Source of the DNA: Streptomyces chromofuscus
GTDB taxonomy: Bacteria > Actinomycetota > Actinomycetes > Streptomycetales > Streptomycetaceae
Assembly (NCBI RefSeq): GCF_015160875.1
Contig: NZ_CP063374.1
Span: 5,645,501-5,709,500, forward strand
Length of the DNA stretch: 64,000 nt
Reading direction: 5' to 3'
This document shows, piece by piece, positions 24,353 through 33,163 of this stretch. The translations under genes and the position numbers were made by a program. The notes beneath the pieces were generated by a model, which saw nothing but the letters and a program-made list of their open reading frames with translations, searched no databases and had not been told where the DNA came from. Numbering within the stretch: the first letter of the stretch is position 1; each line of letters opens with the position of its first letter.

Positions 24353-25558
24353 CTAGGACGCCTTTACCAACGCGTACGTCTGTGTCGCAATCTCCAGCTC
24401 CTCGTCGGTCGGCACCACGGCCACCGCCACACGCGCGTCCGCGGGTGAGATCAGGCGCGGTGCGTCGCCGCGTACGGCGTTCAGCTCGCCGTCCACCACG
24501 AGCCCCAGCTCCTCCAGGCCCGCGAGGGCAGCCTCCCGCACGGGCGCGGCGTTCTCACCGACCCCGGCCGTGAACGCGATCGCGTCCACCCTGCCGAGCA
24601 CCGCGTAATAGGCGCCGATGTACTTCTTCAGGCGGTGAATGTAGATGTCGAAGGCGAGTTGCGCCTCTTCGTCACCCTCGTCGATCCGGCGGCGGATCTC
24701 CCGCATGTCGTTGTCACCGCACAGGCCGACCAGTCCGCTCTTCTTGTTGAGAAGAGTGTCGATCTCGTCGGCGGACATTCCGCCAACACGCATCAAATGG
24801 AAGATGACGGCGGGGTCCATGTCACCGGAACGCGTACCCATCACCAGCCCCTCCAAAGGCGTGAGCCCCATGGAGGTGTCCACGCACCTGCCGCCGCGCA
24901 CGGCGGAGGCGGACGCGCCGTTGCCGAGGTGCAGCACGATGACGTTCACGTCCTCCGGCGCCCTGCCCAGCAGCTCGGCCGTGGCCCGGGAGACGTACGC
25001 GTGCGAGGTGCCGTGGAAGCCGTACCGGCGGATACGGTGCGCGTCGGCGGTCTTCACGTCGATCGCGTAGCGCGCGGCCGACTCCGGCATCGTCGTGTGG
25101 AAGGCGGTGTCGAACACGGCGACCTGCGGCAGGTCCGGCCGCAGCGCGCGCGCGGTGCGGATACCGGTGAGGTTGGCCGGGTTGTGCAGCGGGGCGACGG
25201 GAATCAGCCGCTCGATCTCGGCGAGCACGGTGTCGTCGATGACGGTCGGCTCGGTGAAGAACTTCCCGCCGTGCACGACCCGGTGCCCGATCGCGGCCAG
25301 CTCGGGCGAGTCCAGACCGAGGCCGTCCTTGGCCAGCTCCGCCGCCACGGCCTTCAGCGCGGCCTCGTGGTCGGGGATCACGGCCGTGAAGCCGCGGGTC
25401 TCCCCGGTGGTCAGGGGCGTGTGCCTGAGCCGGGAGGACTCCTCGCCGATCCGCTCGACGAGGCCCACCGCGAGCCGGCTGCTGTCGCGCATGTCGAGCA
25501 GCTGGTACTTCACGGAGGAGGAGCCGGAGTTGAGGACGAGGACGCGCGTGGAGCTCAC
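24353..25558 (-). CDS. ackA: Acetate kinase
   Basis: 401 residues from GTG at 25558, overlapping the pta stop as GTGA. It transfers phosphate between acetyl phosphate and ADP to give acetate and ATP. ASKHA-fold signatures are present: VLVLNSGSSSVKYQLLD at the start, HRVVHGG near residue 90, VAVFDTAFHTTMPESA, the RRYGFHGTSH motif, VLHLGNGASASAV and a late FTAGVGENAAPVR. The direct overlap with pta is the usual arrangement for the acetyl-CoA/acetate overflow pathway. Confidence 0.95.
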   Translation of the reverse strand: MSSTRVLVLNSGSSSVKYQLLDMRDSSRLAVGLVERIGEESSRLRHTPLTTGETRGFTAVIPDHEAALKAVAAELAKDGLGLDSPELAAIGHRVVHGGKFFTEPTVIDDTVLAEIERLIPVAPLHNPANLTGIRTARALRPDLPQVAVFDTAFHTTMPESAARYAIDVKTADAHRIRRYGFHGTSHAYVSRATAELLGRAPEDVNVIVLHLGNGASASAVRGGRCVDTSMGLTPLEGLVMGTRSGDMDPAVIFHLMRVGGMSADEIDTLLNKKSGLVGLCGDNDMREIRRRIDEGDEEAQLAFDIYIHRLKKYIGAYYAVLGRVDAIAFTAGVGENAAPVREAALAGLEELGLVVDGELNAVRGDAPRLISPADARVAVAVVPTDEELEIATQTYALVKAS

Positions 25559-27648
25559 AGCTGGGTTGCCTTCTCGTGGACGGTGGGCTGGGCCTGGATC
25601 GCCGTGATGGCGACGGTGTTGACGATGTCCTGGACGAGCGCGCCGCGGGACAGGTCGTTGACCGGCTTGCGCAGACCCTGGAGCACCGGGCCGACGGCGA
25701 TCGCGCCGGCCGAACGCTGCACGGCCTTGTAGGTGTTGTTGCCGGTGTTGAGGTCGGGGAAGATCAGCACGCTGGCCTGCCCGGCGACCTCGGAGCCGGG
25801 CAGCTTGGTCGCGGCGACGCTCGGCTCGACGGCGGCGTCGTACTGGATCGGCCCCTCGACCATCAGGTCGGAGCGCCGCTGCCGCACCAGCTCGGTGGCC
25901 TCGCGCACCTTGTCGACGTCGGCGCCGGAACCCGACGTGCCCGTGGAGTACGACAGCATCGCGATCCGCGGCTCGACGCCGAAGCGGGCGGCGGTGGACG
26001 CAGACTGGACGGCGATGTCGGCGAGCTGCTCGGCGTTCGGGTCCGGGTTGACCGCGCAGTCGCCGTAGACCAGCACCTTGTCGGCGAGGCACATGAAGAA
26101 GACGGACGACACGATGGAGGCGTCCGGCTTGGTCTTGATGATCTCGAAGGCCGGGCGGATGGTGGCCGCCGTGGAGTGCACGGACCCCGACACCATGCCG
26201 TCGGCGAGGCCCTCCTGGACCATCAGCGTGCCGAAGTAGTTGACGTCGGAGACGACGTCGTACGCCAGCTCGACGGTCACGCCCTTGTGGGCGCGCAGGG
26301 CGGCGTACTTCTCGGCGAAGGCGTCGCGCAGCTCGCTGGTGGCCGGGTCGATCAGCCGGCAGTCGCCGAGGTCGATGCCGAGGTCGGCGGCCTTCTTGCG
26401 GATCTGGTCGACGGGACCGAGCAGCGTCAGGTCGCACACGCGCCGGCGCAGCAGCACCTCGGCGGCGTGCAGCACCCGCTCCTCGGTGCCCTCCGGCAGC
26501 ACGACCCGCCGGCGGTCGGAGCGGGCCTGCTCCAGCAGCTTGTGCTCGAACATCATCGGCGTCACCCGGTCGCTGCTCGGGGCGCTCACCCGCTTCAGCA
26601 GGTCACTGGTGTCGACGTACCGCTCGAACAGTCCGAGCGCCGTCTCCGCCTTGCGCGGGGTGGCCGCGTTGAGCTTGCCCTCCAGGGAGAACAGCTGTTC
26701 GGCGGTGGGGAAGCTGTTGCCGGACACCGACAGCACCGGCGTGCCCGGGGCGAGGCGGGCGGCGAGGGTGAGGATGTCGTCGCTCGGCACCTCGTTCAGG
26801 GTGAGCAGGACACCGGCTATGGGCGGGGTGCCCGCGCTGTGCGCGGCGAGCGAGCCGACGACCAGGTCGGCGCGGTCGCCCGGGGTGACGACGAGGCAGC
26901 CCGGGGTCAGGGCGCCCAGGAAATTCGGCAGCATGGCTCCGCCGAAGACGAACCCGAGCGCGTCCCGCGCCAGGCCCGCATCGTCGCCGAGCAGCACCTT
27001 GGCGCCCAGGGTGTGGCCGATCTGGGCGACCGTCGGGGCGGACAGGGCGGGCTCGTCGGGCAGGACGTAGCAGGGTACGGGCAGCCGGGTGGCGAGCCGG
27101 TCGGCGATCTCGTCGCGGTCCTCGCGGGCGACCCGGTTGGTGACCATGGCGAGGACGTCGCAGCCCAGGCCGTCGTACGCCCGGTAGGCGTTGCGGGTCT
27201 CGGCGAGCACGGATTCCGCGGTCTGCTTGCGCCCTCCCACCACCGGGATCACGGACGCGCCGAACTCGTTGGCGAGGCGGGCGTTGAGGGCCAGTTCGTC
27301 CGGGAACTGGGTGTCGGCGTAGTCGGTGCCGAGGACGAGGACGACGTCGTAGTCCCGCGCGACGTTGAGGAACCGGTCGACGAGGGTGGACACCAGCTCG
27401 TCCGTCCCCCGCTCGGCCTGGAGCGTGGAGGCCTGCTGGTAGTCCATGCCGTAGACGGTGGCCGGCTCCTGCGACAGCCGGTAGCGGGCGCGCAGCAGCT
27501 CGAAGAGGCGGTCGGGGCCGTCGTGGACGAGTGGGCGGAAGACACCCACCCGGTCGACCTGCCGGGTCAGGAGTTCCATGACCCCCAGTTCGACGACCTG
27601 GCGGCCGTCGCCGCGGTCGATGCCGGTCACGTACACGCTGCGCGTCAC
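25555..27648 (-). CDS. pta: Phosphate acetyltransferase, long form
   Basis: 697 residues from GTG at 27648, with GGAGAG five bases before; a longer frame to 27771 has no ribosome site. It converts acetyl-CoA and phosphate to acetyl phosphate. The long form has an N-terminal P-loop/BioD-like domain (RSVYVTGIDRGDGRQVVELG, here lacking a clear P-loop lysine), a central DRTGG domain and the C-terminal catalytic domain from about residue 370. The latter has VVLPEGTEERVLHAAE, the YFGTLMVQEGLADGMVSGSV block, IAMLSYSTGTSGSG and LIFPDLNTGNNTYK. It is coupled to ackA by a four-base overlap. Confidence 0.94.
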   Translation of the reverse strand: MTRSVYVTGIDRGDGRQVVELGVMELLTRQVDRVGVFRPLVHDGPDRLFELLRARYRLSQEPATVYGMDYQQASTLQAERGTDELVSTLVDRFLNVARDYDVVLVLGTDYADTQFPDELALNARLANEFGASVIPVVGGRKQTAESVLAETRNAYRAYDGLGCDVLAMVTNRVAREDRDEIADRLATRLPVPCYVLPDEPALSAPTVAQIGHTLGAKVLLGDDAGLARDALGFVFGGAMLPNFLGALTPGCLVVTPGDRADLVVGSLAAHSAGTPPIAGVLLTLNEVPSDDILTLAARLAPGTPVLSVSGNSFPTAEQLFSLEGKLNAATPRKAETALGLFERYVDTSDLLKRVSAPSSDRVTPMMFEHKLLEQARSDRRRVVLPEGTEERVLHAAEVLLRRRVCDLTLLGPVDQIRKKAADLGIDLGDCRLIDPATSELRDAFAEKYAALRAHKGVTVELAYDVVSDVNYFGTLMVQEGLADGMVSGSVHSTAATIRPAFEIIKTKPDASIVSSVFFMCLADKVLVYGDCAVNPDPNAEQLADIAVQSASTAARFGVEPRIAMLSYSTGTSGSGADVDKVREATELVRQRRSDLMVEGPIQYDAAVEPSVAATKLPGSEVAGQASVLIFPDLNTGNNTYKAVQRSAGAIAVGPVLQGLRKPVNDLSRGALVQDIVNTVAITAIQAQPTVHEKATQL

Positions 27649-27887
27649 GCGTGCTCTCCGTTTCGTCTGGATCGGGGGATTCGGGGTGTGGCCTCGCAAC
27701 CCTCGGATCCCGGAGGTCGTCCCTGAGGTCGTAAAAATCGCCCACCGGGGTGAGCGGAGCGCTCTTGACAATACCCCTCGACATAGATAAGGCGCCCGTC
27801 AAGGTGTCGTCGTACTGAGCGCCTGACGGACGTGAAACAATCGGTGGTGGCTCACCGGTATCAACAGCGAGCAGGAGACACAGCACG

Positions 27888-28913
27888 ATGCGCATCGGAG
27901 TTCTCACCGCAGGCGGCGACTGCCCCGGCCTGAACGCCGTGATCCGGTCGGTCGTGCACCGAGCGGTCGCCCAGTACGGCGACGAGGTGATCGGCTTCGA
28001 GGACGGTTACGCGGGTCTGCTGGACGGCCGCTACCGCACCCTCGACCTCGACTCGGTCAGCGGCATCCTCGCCCGCGGCGGCACGATCCTCGGCTCCTCG
28101 CGCCTGGAGCGCGACCGGCTGCGCGAGGCCTGCGAGAACGCGTCCGACATGATCCACGAGTTCGGCATCGACGCGCTGATCCCGATCGGCGGCGAGGGCA
28201 CCCTGACGGCGGCCCGCATGCTGTCCGACGCGGGCCTGCCGGTGGTCGGGGTCCCCAAGACGATCGACAACGACATCTCCTCGACGGACCGGACGTTCGG
28301 CTTCGACACGGCCGTGGGCGTCGCCACGGAGGCGATGGACCGCCTGAAGACGACGGCGGAGTCCCACCAGCGAGTGATGGTGGTCGAGGTCATGGGCCGC
28401 CACGCCGGCTGGATCGCCCTGGAGTCCGGCATGGCCGCCGGCGCGCACGGCATCTGCCTGCCCGAGCGGCCCTTCGACCCCGCCGACCTGGTGAAGATGG
28501 TCGAGGAGCGGTTCGCGCGCGGCAAGAAGTTCGCCGTCATCTGCGTCGCCGAGGGCGCCCACCCCGCCGAGGGCACCATGGACTACGGCAAGGGCGCGAT
28601 CGACCAGTACGGCCACGAGCGTTTCCAGGGCATCGGCACGGCGCTGGCGTACGAACTGGAGCGCCGCCTCGGCAAGGAGGCCAAGCCGGTCATCCTCGGC
28701 CACGTCCAGCGCGGCGGCACCCCGACGGCGTACGACCGCGTGCTCGCCACGCGCTTCGGCTGGCACGCGGTCGAGGCCGCGCGTCGTGGGGAGTTCGGGC
28801 GGATGACCGCGCTGCGCGGCACGGACATCGTGATGGTGCCGCTGGCGGAGGCGGTCACCGAGTTGAAGACGGTGCCGAAGGACCGTATGGAGGAGGCCGA
28901 GTCGGTGTTCTAG
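27888..28913 (+). CDS. pfkA: 6-phosphofructokinase, ATP-type
   Basis: 341 residues from ATG at 27888 with gcaggaga upstream. It phosphorylates fructose 6-phosphate to the 1,6-bisphosphate. GVLTAGGDCPGLNAVIRSVV, then IPIGGEGTLTAARML carries Gly where pyrophosphate-dependent enzymes have Asp (GGEDT), so ATP is the likely donor. PKTIDNDI, VMGRHAGWIALESG and GHVQRGGTPTAYDR complete the family signature. The gene is divergent from pta, and the 239-base gap holds both promoters. The TAG stop (28911-28913) lies within a CTAG that borders the MITE-like repeat. Confidence 0.95.
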   Translation: MRIGVLTAGGDCPGLNAVIRSVVHRAVAQYGDEVIGFEDGYAGLLDGRYRTLDLDSVSGILARGGTILGSSRLERDRLREACENASDMIHEFGIDALIPIGGEGTLTAARMLSDAGLPVVGVPKTIDNDISSTDRTFGFDTAVGVATEAMDRLKTTAESHQRVMVVEVMGRHAGWIALESGMAAGAHGICLPERPFDPADLVKMVEERFARGKKFAVICVAEGAHPAEGTMDYGKGAIDQYGHERFQGIGTALAYELERRLGKEAKPVILGHVQRGGTPTAYDRVLATRFGWHAVEAARRGEFGRMTALRGTDIVMVPLAEAVTELKTVPKDRMEEAESVF

Positions 28914-29013
28914 TGCCGCGGCAGGCAACGTTTGCCCGGCAAGGAGCGGCGTCCGGTGCGGCGAGAGGGCGTGCCGGGCGTCGGGACGGGGTGAACGTTG
29001 CCTGTCGCGGCGC
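28913..29013. repeat. MITE-like repeat, copy 2 (uninterrupted)
   Basis: 101 bases with 20-base terminal inverted repeats: gtgccgcggcaggcaacgtt at 28913-28932 and aacgttgcctgtcgcggcgc at 28994-29013, two mismatches. CTAG occurs at 28910-28913 and 29013-29016 and may be a 4-base target duplication. If so, the element inserted at the pfkA stop codon and left it intact. It matches copy 1 (7736-7922) in inverted orientation with four differences once the nested insertion is removed. It also lies between the convergent pfkA and XRE-type genes and could act as a terminator. Confidence 0.75.
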
Positions 29014-29022
29014 TAGGCCGTC

Positions 29023-29748
29023 TCAGTACTGCCGTGGCGCGCGGGTCTCGACGGTCGTCCAGAAGTGGTCGACGATCCGGTCGAGGAAGTCACGGCCGTT
29101 GTCGCCGGTTTCCCGGCTGTCGCCGCCCCAGCTGAGGGTGGCGACCACCTGCCCCTGGTACTCGCGGTGCAGTTCCTGCAGGACGACCTGCAGGACGCCC
29201 CGGTCCAGGGGCACGGTCTTGCCCATCGGGCGGACGTAGGCCTGCCAGCGGGTGGTCACGGCGCTGCGCAGCAGGTCGGCGAGTCTGGCCTCGCGGCCGG
29301 TGACGGTGACGAAGTCGGGCAGGTCGAGTTCGAGGATGTCGGCGAGCGCGACGGACTGCCGCTCGTTGCCGCGCCAGGTGTCGCTCTCCTCCATCCTCAG
29401 GTAGGCGGCGAGTTCGAGGCCGACGCCGCGGGCCACGTCCTCCGGGGCGAGGCCGCGGGAGATGCGGTGCTCGCGGAGGGTGCGGGGGCGTCCGACGAGT
29501 TCGCCGGGCGAGCACCACAGCACGCCCGCGAGGGCGGTGAGCTCGGGGCTGCTGGGCTGGGTGATCCCGCGTTCCCAGGAGACGACGAGCTCCGGCGTGA
29601 CGTGGGGCAGTCCGTACGAGGAACGCATGCCGTAGGCGACGTGTTCGGGGCCCATGCCGAGGGCGGCACGGAGTCGGCGGGCGGCGGGGGCGTTGAACGG
29701 CGGGGTGGGCTGGTTCGGTCGGGCTGAGGGTCGGCGCACGGGGCACAA
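29023..29748 (-). CDS. XRE-type helix-turn-helix regulator
   Basis: 241 residues if read from TTG at 29748; GTG at 29739 is an alternative, and neither has a clear ribosome site, so the first residues are uncertain. Two HTH-like segments occur: RLRAALGMGPEHVAYGMRSS with VVSWERGITQPSSPELTALA near residues 25-75, and LREHRISRGLAPEDVARGVG at about residue 93. The second half has no recognised ligand domain (TTRWQAYVRPMGKTVPLDRG, then VLQELHREYQGQVVATLSWG). The double HTH with a C-terminal effector region resembles actinobacterial XRE regulators. It ends 9 bases from the MITE-like repeat. Confidence 0.75.
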   Translation of the reverse strand: MCPVRRPSARPNQPTPPFNAPAARRLRAALGMGPEHVAYGMRSSYGLPHVTPELVVSWERGITQPSSPELTALAGVLWCSPGELVGRPRTLREHRISRGLAPEDVARGVGLELAAYLRMEESDTWRGNERQSVALADILELDLPDFVTVTGREARLADLLRSAVTTRWQAYVRPMGKTVPLDRGVLQVVLQELHREYQGQVVATLSWGGDSRETGDNGRDFLDRIVDHFWTTVETRAPRQY

Positions 29749-29870
29749 GCTAGAGGCACCGGGGGACGCTGACTACGGGCTGTTCGGCCAGGATCACGGA
29801 TTGTAGGAACATACGGTTCCAGTCGGGGCGGATCGCCCGTCCTCCACCTCCGTCCCACCAGGCGGGAGCT

Positions 29871-30710
29871 TCAGCCCTTGACCGCCCCGCCGAGCGCGAA
29901 TCCCCCGCCCAACCGCCGTGCCACCAGCACATACAGCAGGATCACCGGCGTCGAGTAGATGATCGAGAAGGCGGCCAGCTGCCCGTACACCACGGTTCCC
30001 CGGTTCCCGAAGAACTCGTTGATGCTCACCGCCGCCGGCATCTGGTCCGGCGTGAGCAGCAGCATGAACGGGACGAAGAAGTTGCCCCACATCATCACGA
30101 ACGAGAACACCGTCACCACCGCCACCCCCGGCCCCATCAGCGGCAGCACGATCCGCACCAGCGACTGCAGCGACGACGCCCCGTCCGTCCACGCCGCCTC
30201 CTCCAGCTCCTTCGGTACGCCGTCCATGAAGTTCTTCATCAGCCAGATGGCGAACGGCAGTTGGGAGGCCGCGAAGAAGAAGACCGTGCCCTGCAGGGTG
30301 TCGATCAGATTGATCTGCACGAACAGGGCGTACACCGGAACCATGATCGCCGTGATCGGCAGGCTCGTGGCGAAGAGGATCGTCAGCAGGAACGGGCGGT
30401 TCAGACGGGACCGGAACCGTGACAGCGGATAGGCGGCGAGCGCGGCGCACGCCACCGTCAGGGCCGTGCCACCGCCGCACAGCAGCAGGCTGTTGAGCAG
30501 CGGCGTGAACGTGATGTCCGGCGTCAGGACCGCGTCGAAGTTGTCCAGCGTCACGCCGTCCGGGAGCTTCACCTGGAGGTTCGCGTCGGTGTCCAGGGAG
30601 GACAGGACCACCCACAGCAGGGGAAGCGAGAAGGCGGCGGCCACCAGCAGCAGTCCGGCGTCGGCGGCCAGCCGTCGGGTGGTCCTGCGGGAGGAGGGAG
30701 TCCGGGGCAT
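29871..30710 (-). CDS. Carbohydrate ABC transporter permease (MalG type)
   Basis: 279 residues from ATG at 30710. Six membrane helices are predicted, the first at about 17-37 (AGLLLVAAAFSLPLLWVVLS). The EAA loop that contacts the ATPase reads ELEEAAWTDGASSLQSLVRI, then VLPLMGPG. It works with the MalF-type permease encoded just upstream (5-base gap) and the binding lipoprotein. No ATPase gene is present here; in Streptomyces such importers normally share the general ATPase MsiK. The substrate is a sugar or oligosaccharide that cannot be specified from the permease. Confidence 0.92.
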   Translation of the reverse strand: MPRTPSSRRTTRRLAADAGLLLVAAAFSLPLLWVVLSSLDTDANLQVKLPDGVTLDNFDAVLTPDITFTPLLNSLLLCGGGTALTVACAALAAYPLSRFRSRLNRPFLLTILFATSLPITAIMVPVYALFVQINLIDTLQGTVFFFAASQLPFAIWLMKNFMDGVPKELEEAAWTDGASSLQSLVRIVLPLMGPGVAVVTVFSFVMMWGNFFVPFMLLLTPDQMPAAVSINEFFGNRGTVVYGQLAAFSIIYSTPVILLYVLVARRLGGGFALGGAVKG

Positions 30711-30715
30711 GCGCG

Positions 30716-31663
30716 TCAGACCTCCGTTCGCAGCAGGCGCAGGTAGATCACCGAGAACAGGGAGCCGACCACCAGCAGCAGCAGGGCCACGGCGGTGCCG
30801 TACCCGATCATGCTCTTCTGGAAGGCCTCCTCGTACATGAACAGGGGCAGCGTCTGGCTCTTGCCGCCCGGGCCGCCCCGCGTCATCACCCAGATCAGGC
30901 CGAAGACGGACAGGGTCTGAAGGGTGATCAGCATGAGGTTGGTGCCGATGGAACGGCGGATCATCGGCAGCGTGATGTGCCACATCCGGCGCCACCCGCC
31001 CGCGCCGTCGACCTCCGCGGCCTCGGTGACCTCCTTCGGGATCTCGCCGAGCGCCGCCGAGTAGACCAGCATCGAGAAGGCCGTGCCCCGCCAGACGTTC
31101 GCGAACGACACCGCCAGGATCGGAAGCGTGAACAGCCAGTTCTGGGACGGCAGATGGAGCCAGTCCAGCAGGGCGTTGAGGGTTCCCTCGCGGCGGAAGA
31201 ACGCGTAGAGGAGGAATCCGGCGACCACCTCCGGCAGGACCCACGCCGTGATGACGATGCCGCCGACGAGCGTGCGCACGGGCTTCGACGCGCGTCGCAT
31301 CAGGGCCGCCAGGGCCAGCCCGAGTGTGTTCTGGCCGATCAGTGCCGAGACGACCGTGAAGACGAGGGTCAGCCACACCGCGTTCAGGAACGCCTCGTCC
31401 CCGAACGCCGTGGTGAAGTTCTCGAAGCCGATGAACGACTCCTCGGCCTGGCCGGTCAGTTGGAGGTCGGTGAAGGCGATGAAGGCGCAGTAGGCGATCG
31501 GGCCGGCCAGGAAGAGGAGCAGGAGGACGACGGCCGGGGTGAGGGGAAGGGCCTGGAGGAGGCGGCGGGGTCGGGTGCGGTGGCTCGGCGCGGGGGGCGC
31601 GGGCGCCGGGGCCGGCCTCTGGGCGAGGCCGGGCCCGGGGCCCGTTGCGGGGGCGGTCGTCAT
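30716..31663 (-). CDS. Carbohydrate ABC transporter permease (MalF type)
   Basis: 315 residues from ATG at 31663. A Pro/Ala-rich cytoplasmic N-terminus (about 35 residues) is followed by six helices, starting LTPAVVLLLLFLAGPIAYCA. The EAA motif reads IPKEVTEAAEVDGAGGWRRM and is followed by WHITLPMIRRS. WVMTRGGPGGKSQTLPLFMY is the usual MalF-type C-terminal segment. It is the middle gene of a binding protein-permease-permease operon, with gaps of 10 and 5 bases. Confidence 0.92.
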   Translation of the reverse strand: MTTAPATGPGPGLAQRPAPAPAPPAPSHRTRPRRLLQALPLTPAVVLLLLFLAGPIAYCAFIAFTDLQLTGQAEESFIGFENFTTAFGDEAFLNAVWLTLVFTVVSALIGQNTLGLALAALMRRASKPVRTLVGGIVITAWVLPEVVAGFLLYAFFRREGTLNALLDWLHLPSQNWLFTLPILAVSFANVWRGTAFSMLVYSAALGEIPKEVTEAAEVDGAGGWRRMWHITLPMIRRSIGTNLMLITLQTLSVFGLIWVMTRGGPGGKSQTLPLFMYEEAFQKSMIGYGTAVALLLLVVGSLFSVIYLRLLRTEV

Positions 31664-31673
31664 GAGCGGCGGC

Positions 31674-33044
31674 TCACTTCTCGATCACCTGGTCGTCCGT
31701 CGCCGACTTCAGCTCCTCGTCGTACGCCTTCGCCGCCTCCTCGACCGACATCTCGCCCGTCGTCACGCCCTCCATCGCCTCCTGGATCGCGGTGGAGACC
31801 TTCGGGTACGCCGGGTAGGCGGGCCGGTAGTGGGTCGCGGCGACCAGGTCGGTGAAGAACTTGATGCCGGGCTGGGCGTCGACGTACGCGGGGTCGGCCG
31901 CGACGTCCTCGCGGACCGCGATGCCCGAGTTGGCGATGTACCACTTCTGGGCGTTCGCCTTCGTCTGCATGGTCTTGATGAACTCGAACGCGAGGTCCGG
32001 GTTGGCCGCCTTGGCGGGGATCGCCCAGGTCCAGCCGCCGGACATGCTCACCTTGCCGGGGGCCTGGCCGTTCTGGGTGGGCATGGCCGCGAGGCCCAGC
32101 TTCTGCGACCACTCCGGCCACTCGTGGCCGCTGCCCTCCAGCCAGTCCTGCGGGAGCCAGGAGCCGTCGAGGTTGATGCCGAGCTTGCCCTGGGGGAGGA
32201 GCTCACCGCGCACGCGGGTGCCGAAGTTGGGGTCGAGGGCGTCGGCGACGTCCGGGCCGAGCTTCTCCTTGTAGACCGTCTCGACGAAGGTGAGGGCGTC
32301 CCTGAAGCCCGTGCTGCCGGCGATCCACTTCTTGGACTGCTCGTCGTAGAGGGGGTCCGTCGTGCCGTCGTTCGTGCCGTAGAGCAGCATCTGGAAGCCC
32401 TGCATGGTGGCGGCCTCACCGGCGGGTTTGCCGGTGTAGACGTTGAGGGGGGTGACGCCCGGGACCTTCCGCTTGATGGTGCGGGCCGCTTCGAGGACGT
32501 CGTCCCAGTTCTTCGGCTGCCAGTCGGCGGGGAGACCGGCCTTCGCGAAGACGCCCTTGTCGTACCACAGGCCGCGGGTGTCCGTGCCGTCCGGGACGCC
32601 GTACGTCTTGCCGTCCTCGCCCTTGGCCGCGGCCTTCGCCGTGTCGATGAACTGGTTCCAGTCCTGCCACTTGGCGAGGTAGGGGTCGAGGGGTTTGAGA
32701 TATCCGCTGGTGATGTCGGAGTTGATGAGGAAGGTGTCCTCGTAGACCAGGTCCGGGGCCGTCTTGGGGGAGCGGAGCATCTGCTGGAGCTTGGTGTAGT
32801 ACTCCGAGTCCGGGGCCTTGATGGGGACGAGCTCGACCTTCTTGCCGGGGTTGGCCTTCTCGAACTGTTTCTTGATGTCCGCGAGGTAGGTGTCCATCAC
32901 CTTCACGGAGTTGTCCGTCGACTGCTTGAAGGAGACCTTCACGGTGTCCGGATCACTGCCCGCCCCGCCACCGCACGCGGTGAGCGTGCCGGCGGCGGCG
33001 AGGGTGAGGGCGAGGACGGCGGGGAGGGAGGCGAGGGGGCGCAC
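31674..33044 (-). CDS. Carbohydrate-binding lipoprotein of an ABC importer
   Basis: 456 residues from GTG at 33044 with AGGAGGT 7 bases before. The signal peptide ends in the lipobox TLTACGGG, so the protein is anchored on Cys24. It belongs to the extracellular solute-binding family 1 (KVSFKQSTDNSVKVMDTYLA; APDLVYEDTFLINSDIT; GTDTRGLWYDKGVFAKAGLP; LGINLDGSWLPQDWLEGSG; SMSGGWTWAIPAKAANPDLA). It would deliver the sugar to the two permeases that follow. The aromatic-rich pocket (several Trp and Tyr) suits an oligosaccharide. A half-perfect dre-like site 66 bases upstream hints at amino-sugar control. Confidence 0.92.
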   Translation of the reverse strand: MRPLASLPAVLALTLAAAGTLTACGGGAGSDPDTVKVSFKQSTDNSVKVMDTYLADIKKQFEKANPGKKVELVPIKAPDSEYYTKLQQMLRSPKTAPDLVYEDTFLINSDITSGYLKPLDPYLAKWQDWNQFIDTAKAAAKGEDGKTYGVPDGTDTRGLWYDKGVFAKAGLPADWQPKNWDDVLEAARTIKRKVPGVTPLNVYTGKPAGEAATMQGFQMLLYGTNDGTTDPLYDEQSKKWIAGSTGFRDALTFVETVYKEKLGPDVADALDPNFGTRVRGELLPQGKLGINLDGSWLPQDWLEGSGHEWPEWSQKLGLAAMPTQNGQAPGKVSMSGGWTWAIPAKAANPDLAFEFIKTMQTKANAQKWYIANSGIAVREDVAADPAYVDAQPGIKFFTDLVAATHYRPAYPAYPKVSTAIQEAMEGVTTGEMSVEEAAKAYDEELKSATDDQVIEK

Positions 33045-33109
33045 GGGCTTGACCTCCTGGGGCCTACGTCGTTGTGGCCTGGGGTTGTCTGCCCGGTGAA
33101 CCTAAGAGG

Positions 33110-33125
33110 AGTGGTCTAGTCAGGT
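33110..33125. promoter_or_regulatory. dre-like (GntR/DasR-type) half-perfect operator before the importer
   Basis: AGTGGTCTAGTCAGGT. The left ten bases match the DasR responsive element consensus (AGTGGTCTAGACCACT) exactly; the right half keeps only two of six, so the whole scores 12 of 16. It lies 66 bases before the binding-lipoprotein start and 39 bases before the end of the response-regulator gene on the other side. DasR controls amino-sugar uptake in Streptomyces, but other GntR proteins use TGGTCTAGACCA-like sites too. Confidence 0.4.
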
Positions 33126-33163
33126 CAATGAGTGTGCCGAGGATTGACATGACATTCTGCCGA

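Noticed and set aside
29871..33044. A missing ATPase gene as evidence that the sugar importer is broken
   Set aside because: Streptomyces sugar importers of this type normally rely on a shared ATPase (MsiK) encoded elsewhere, so the absence is expected.
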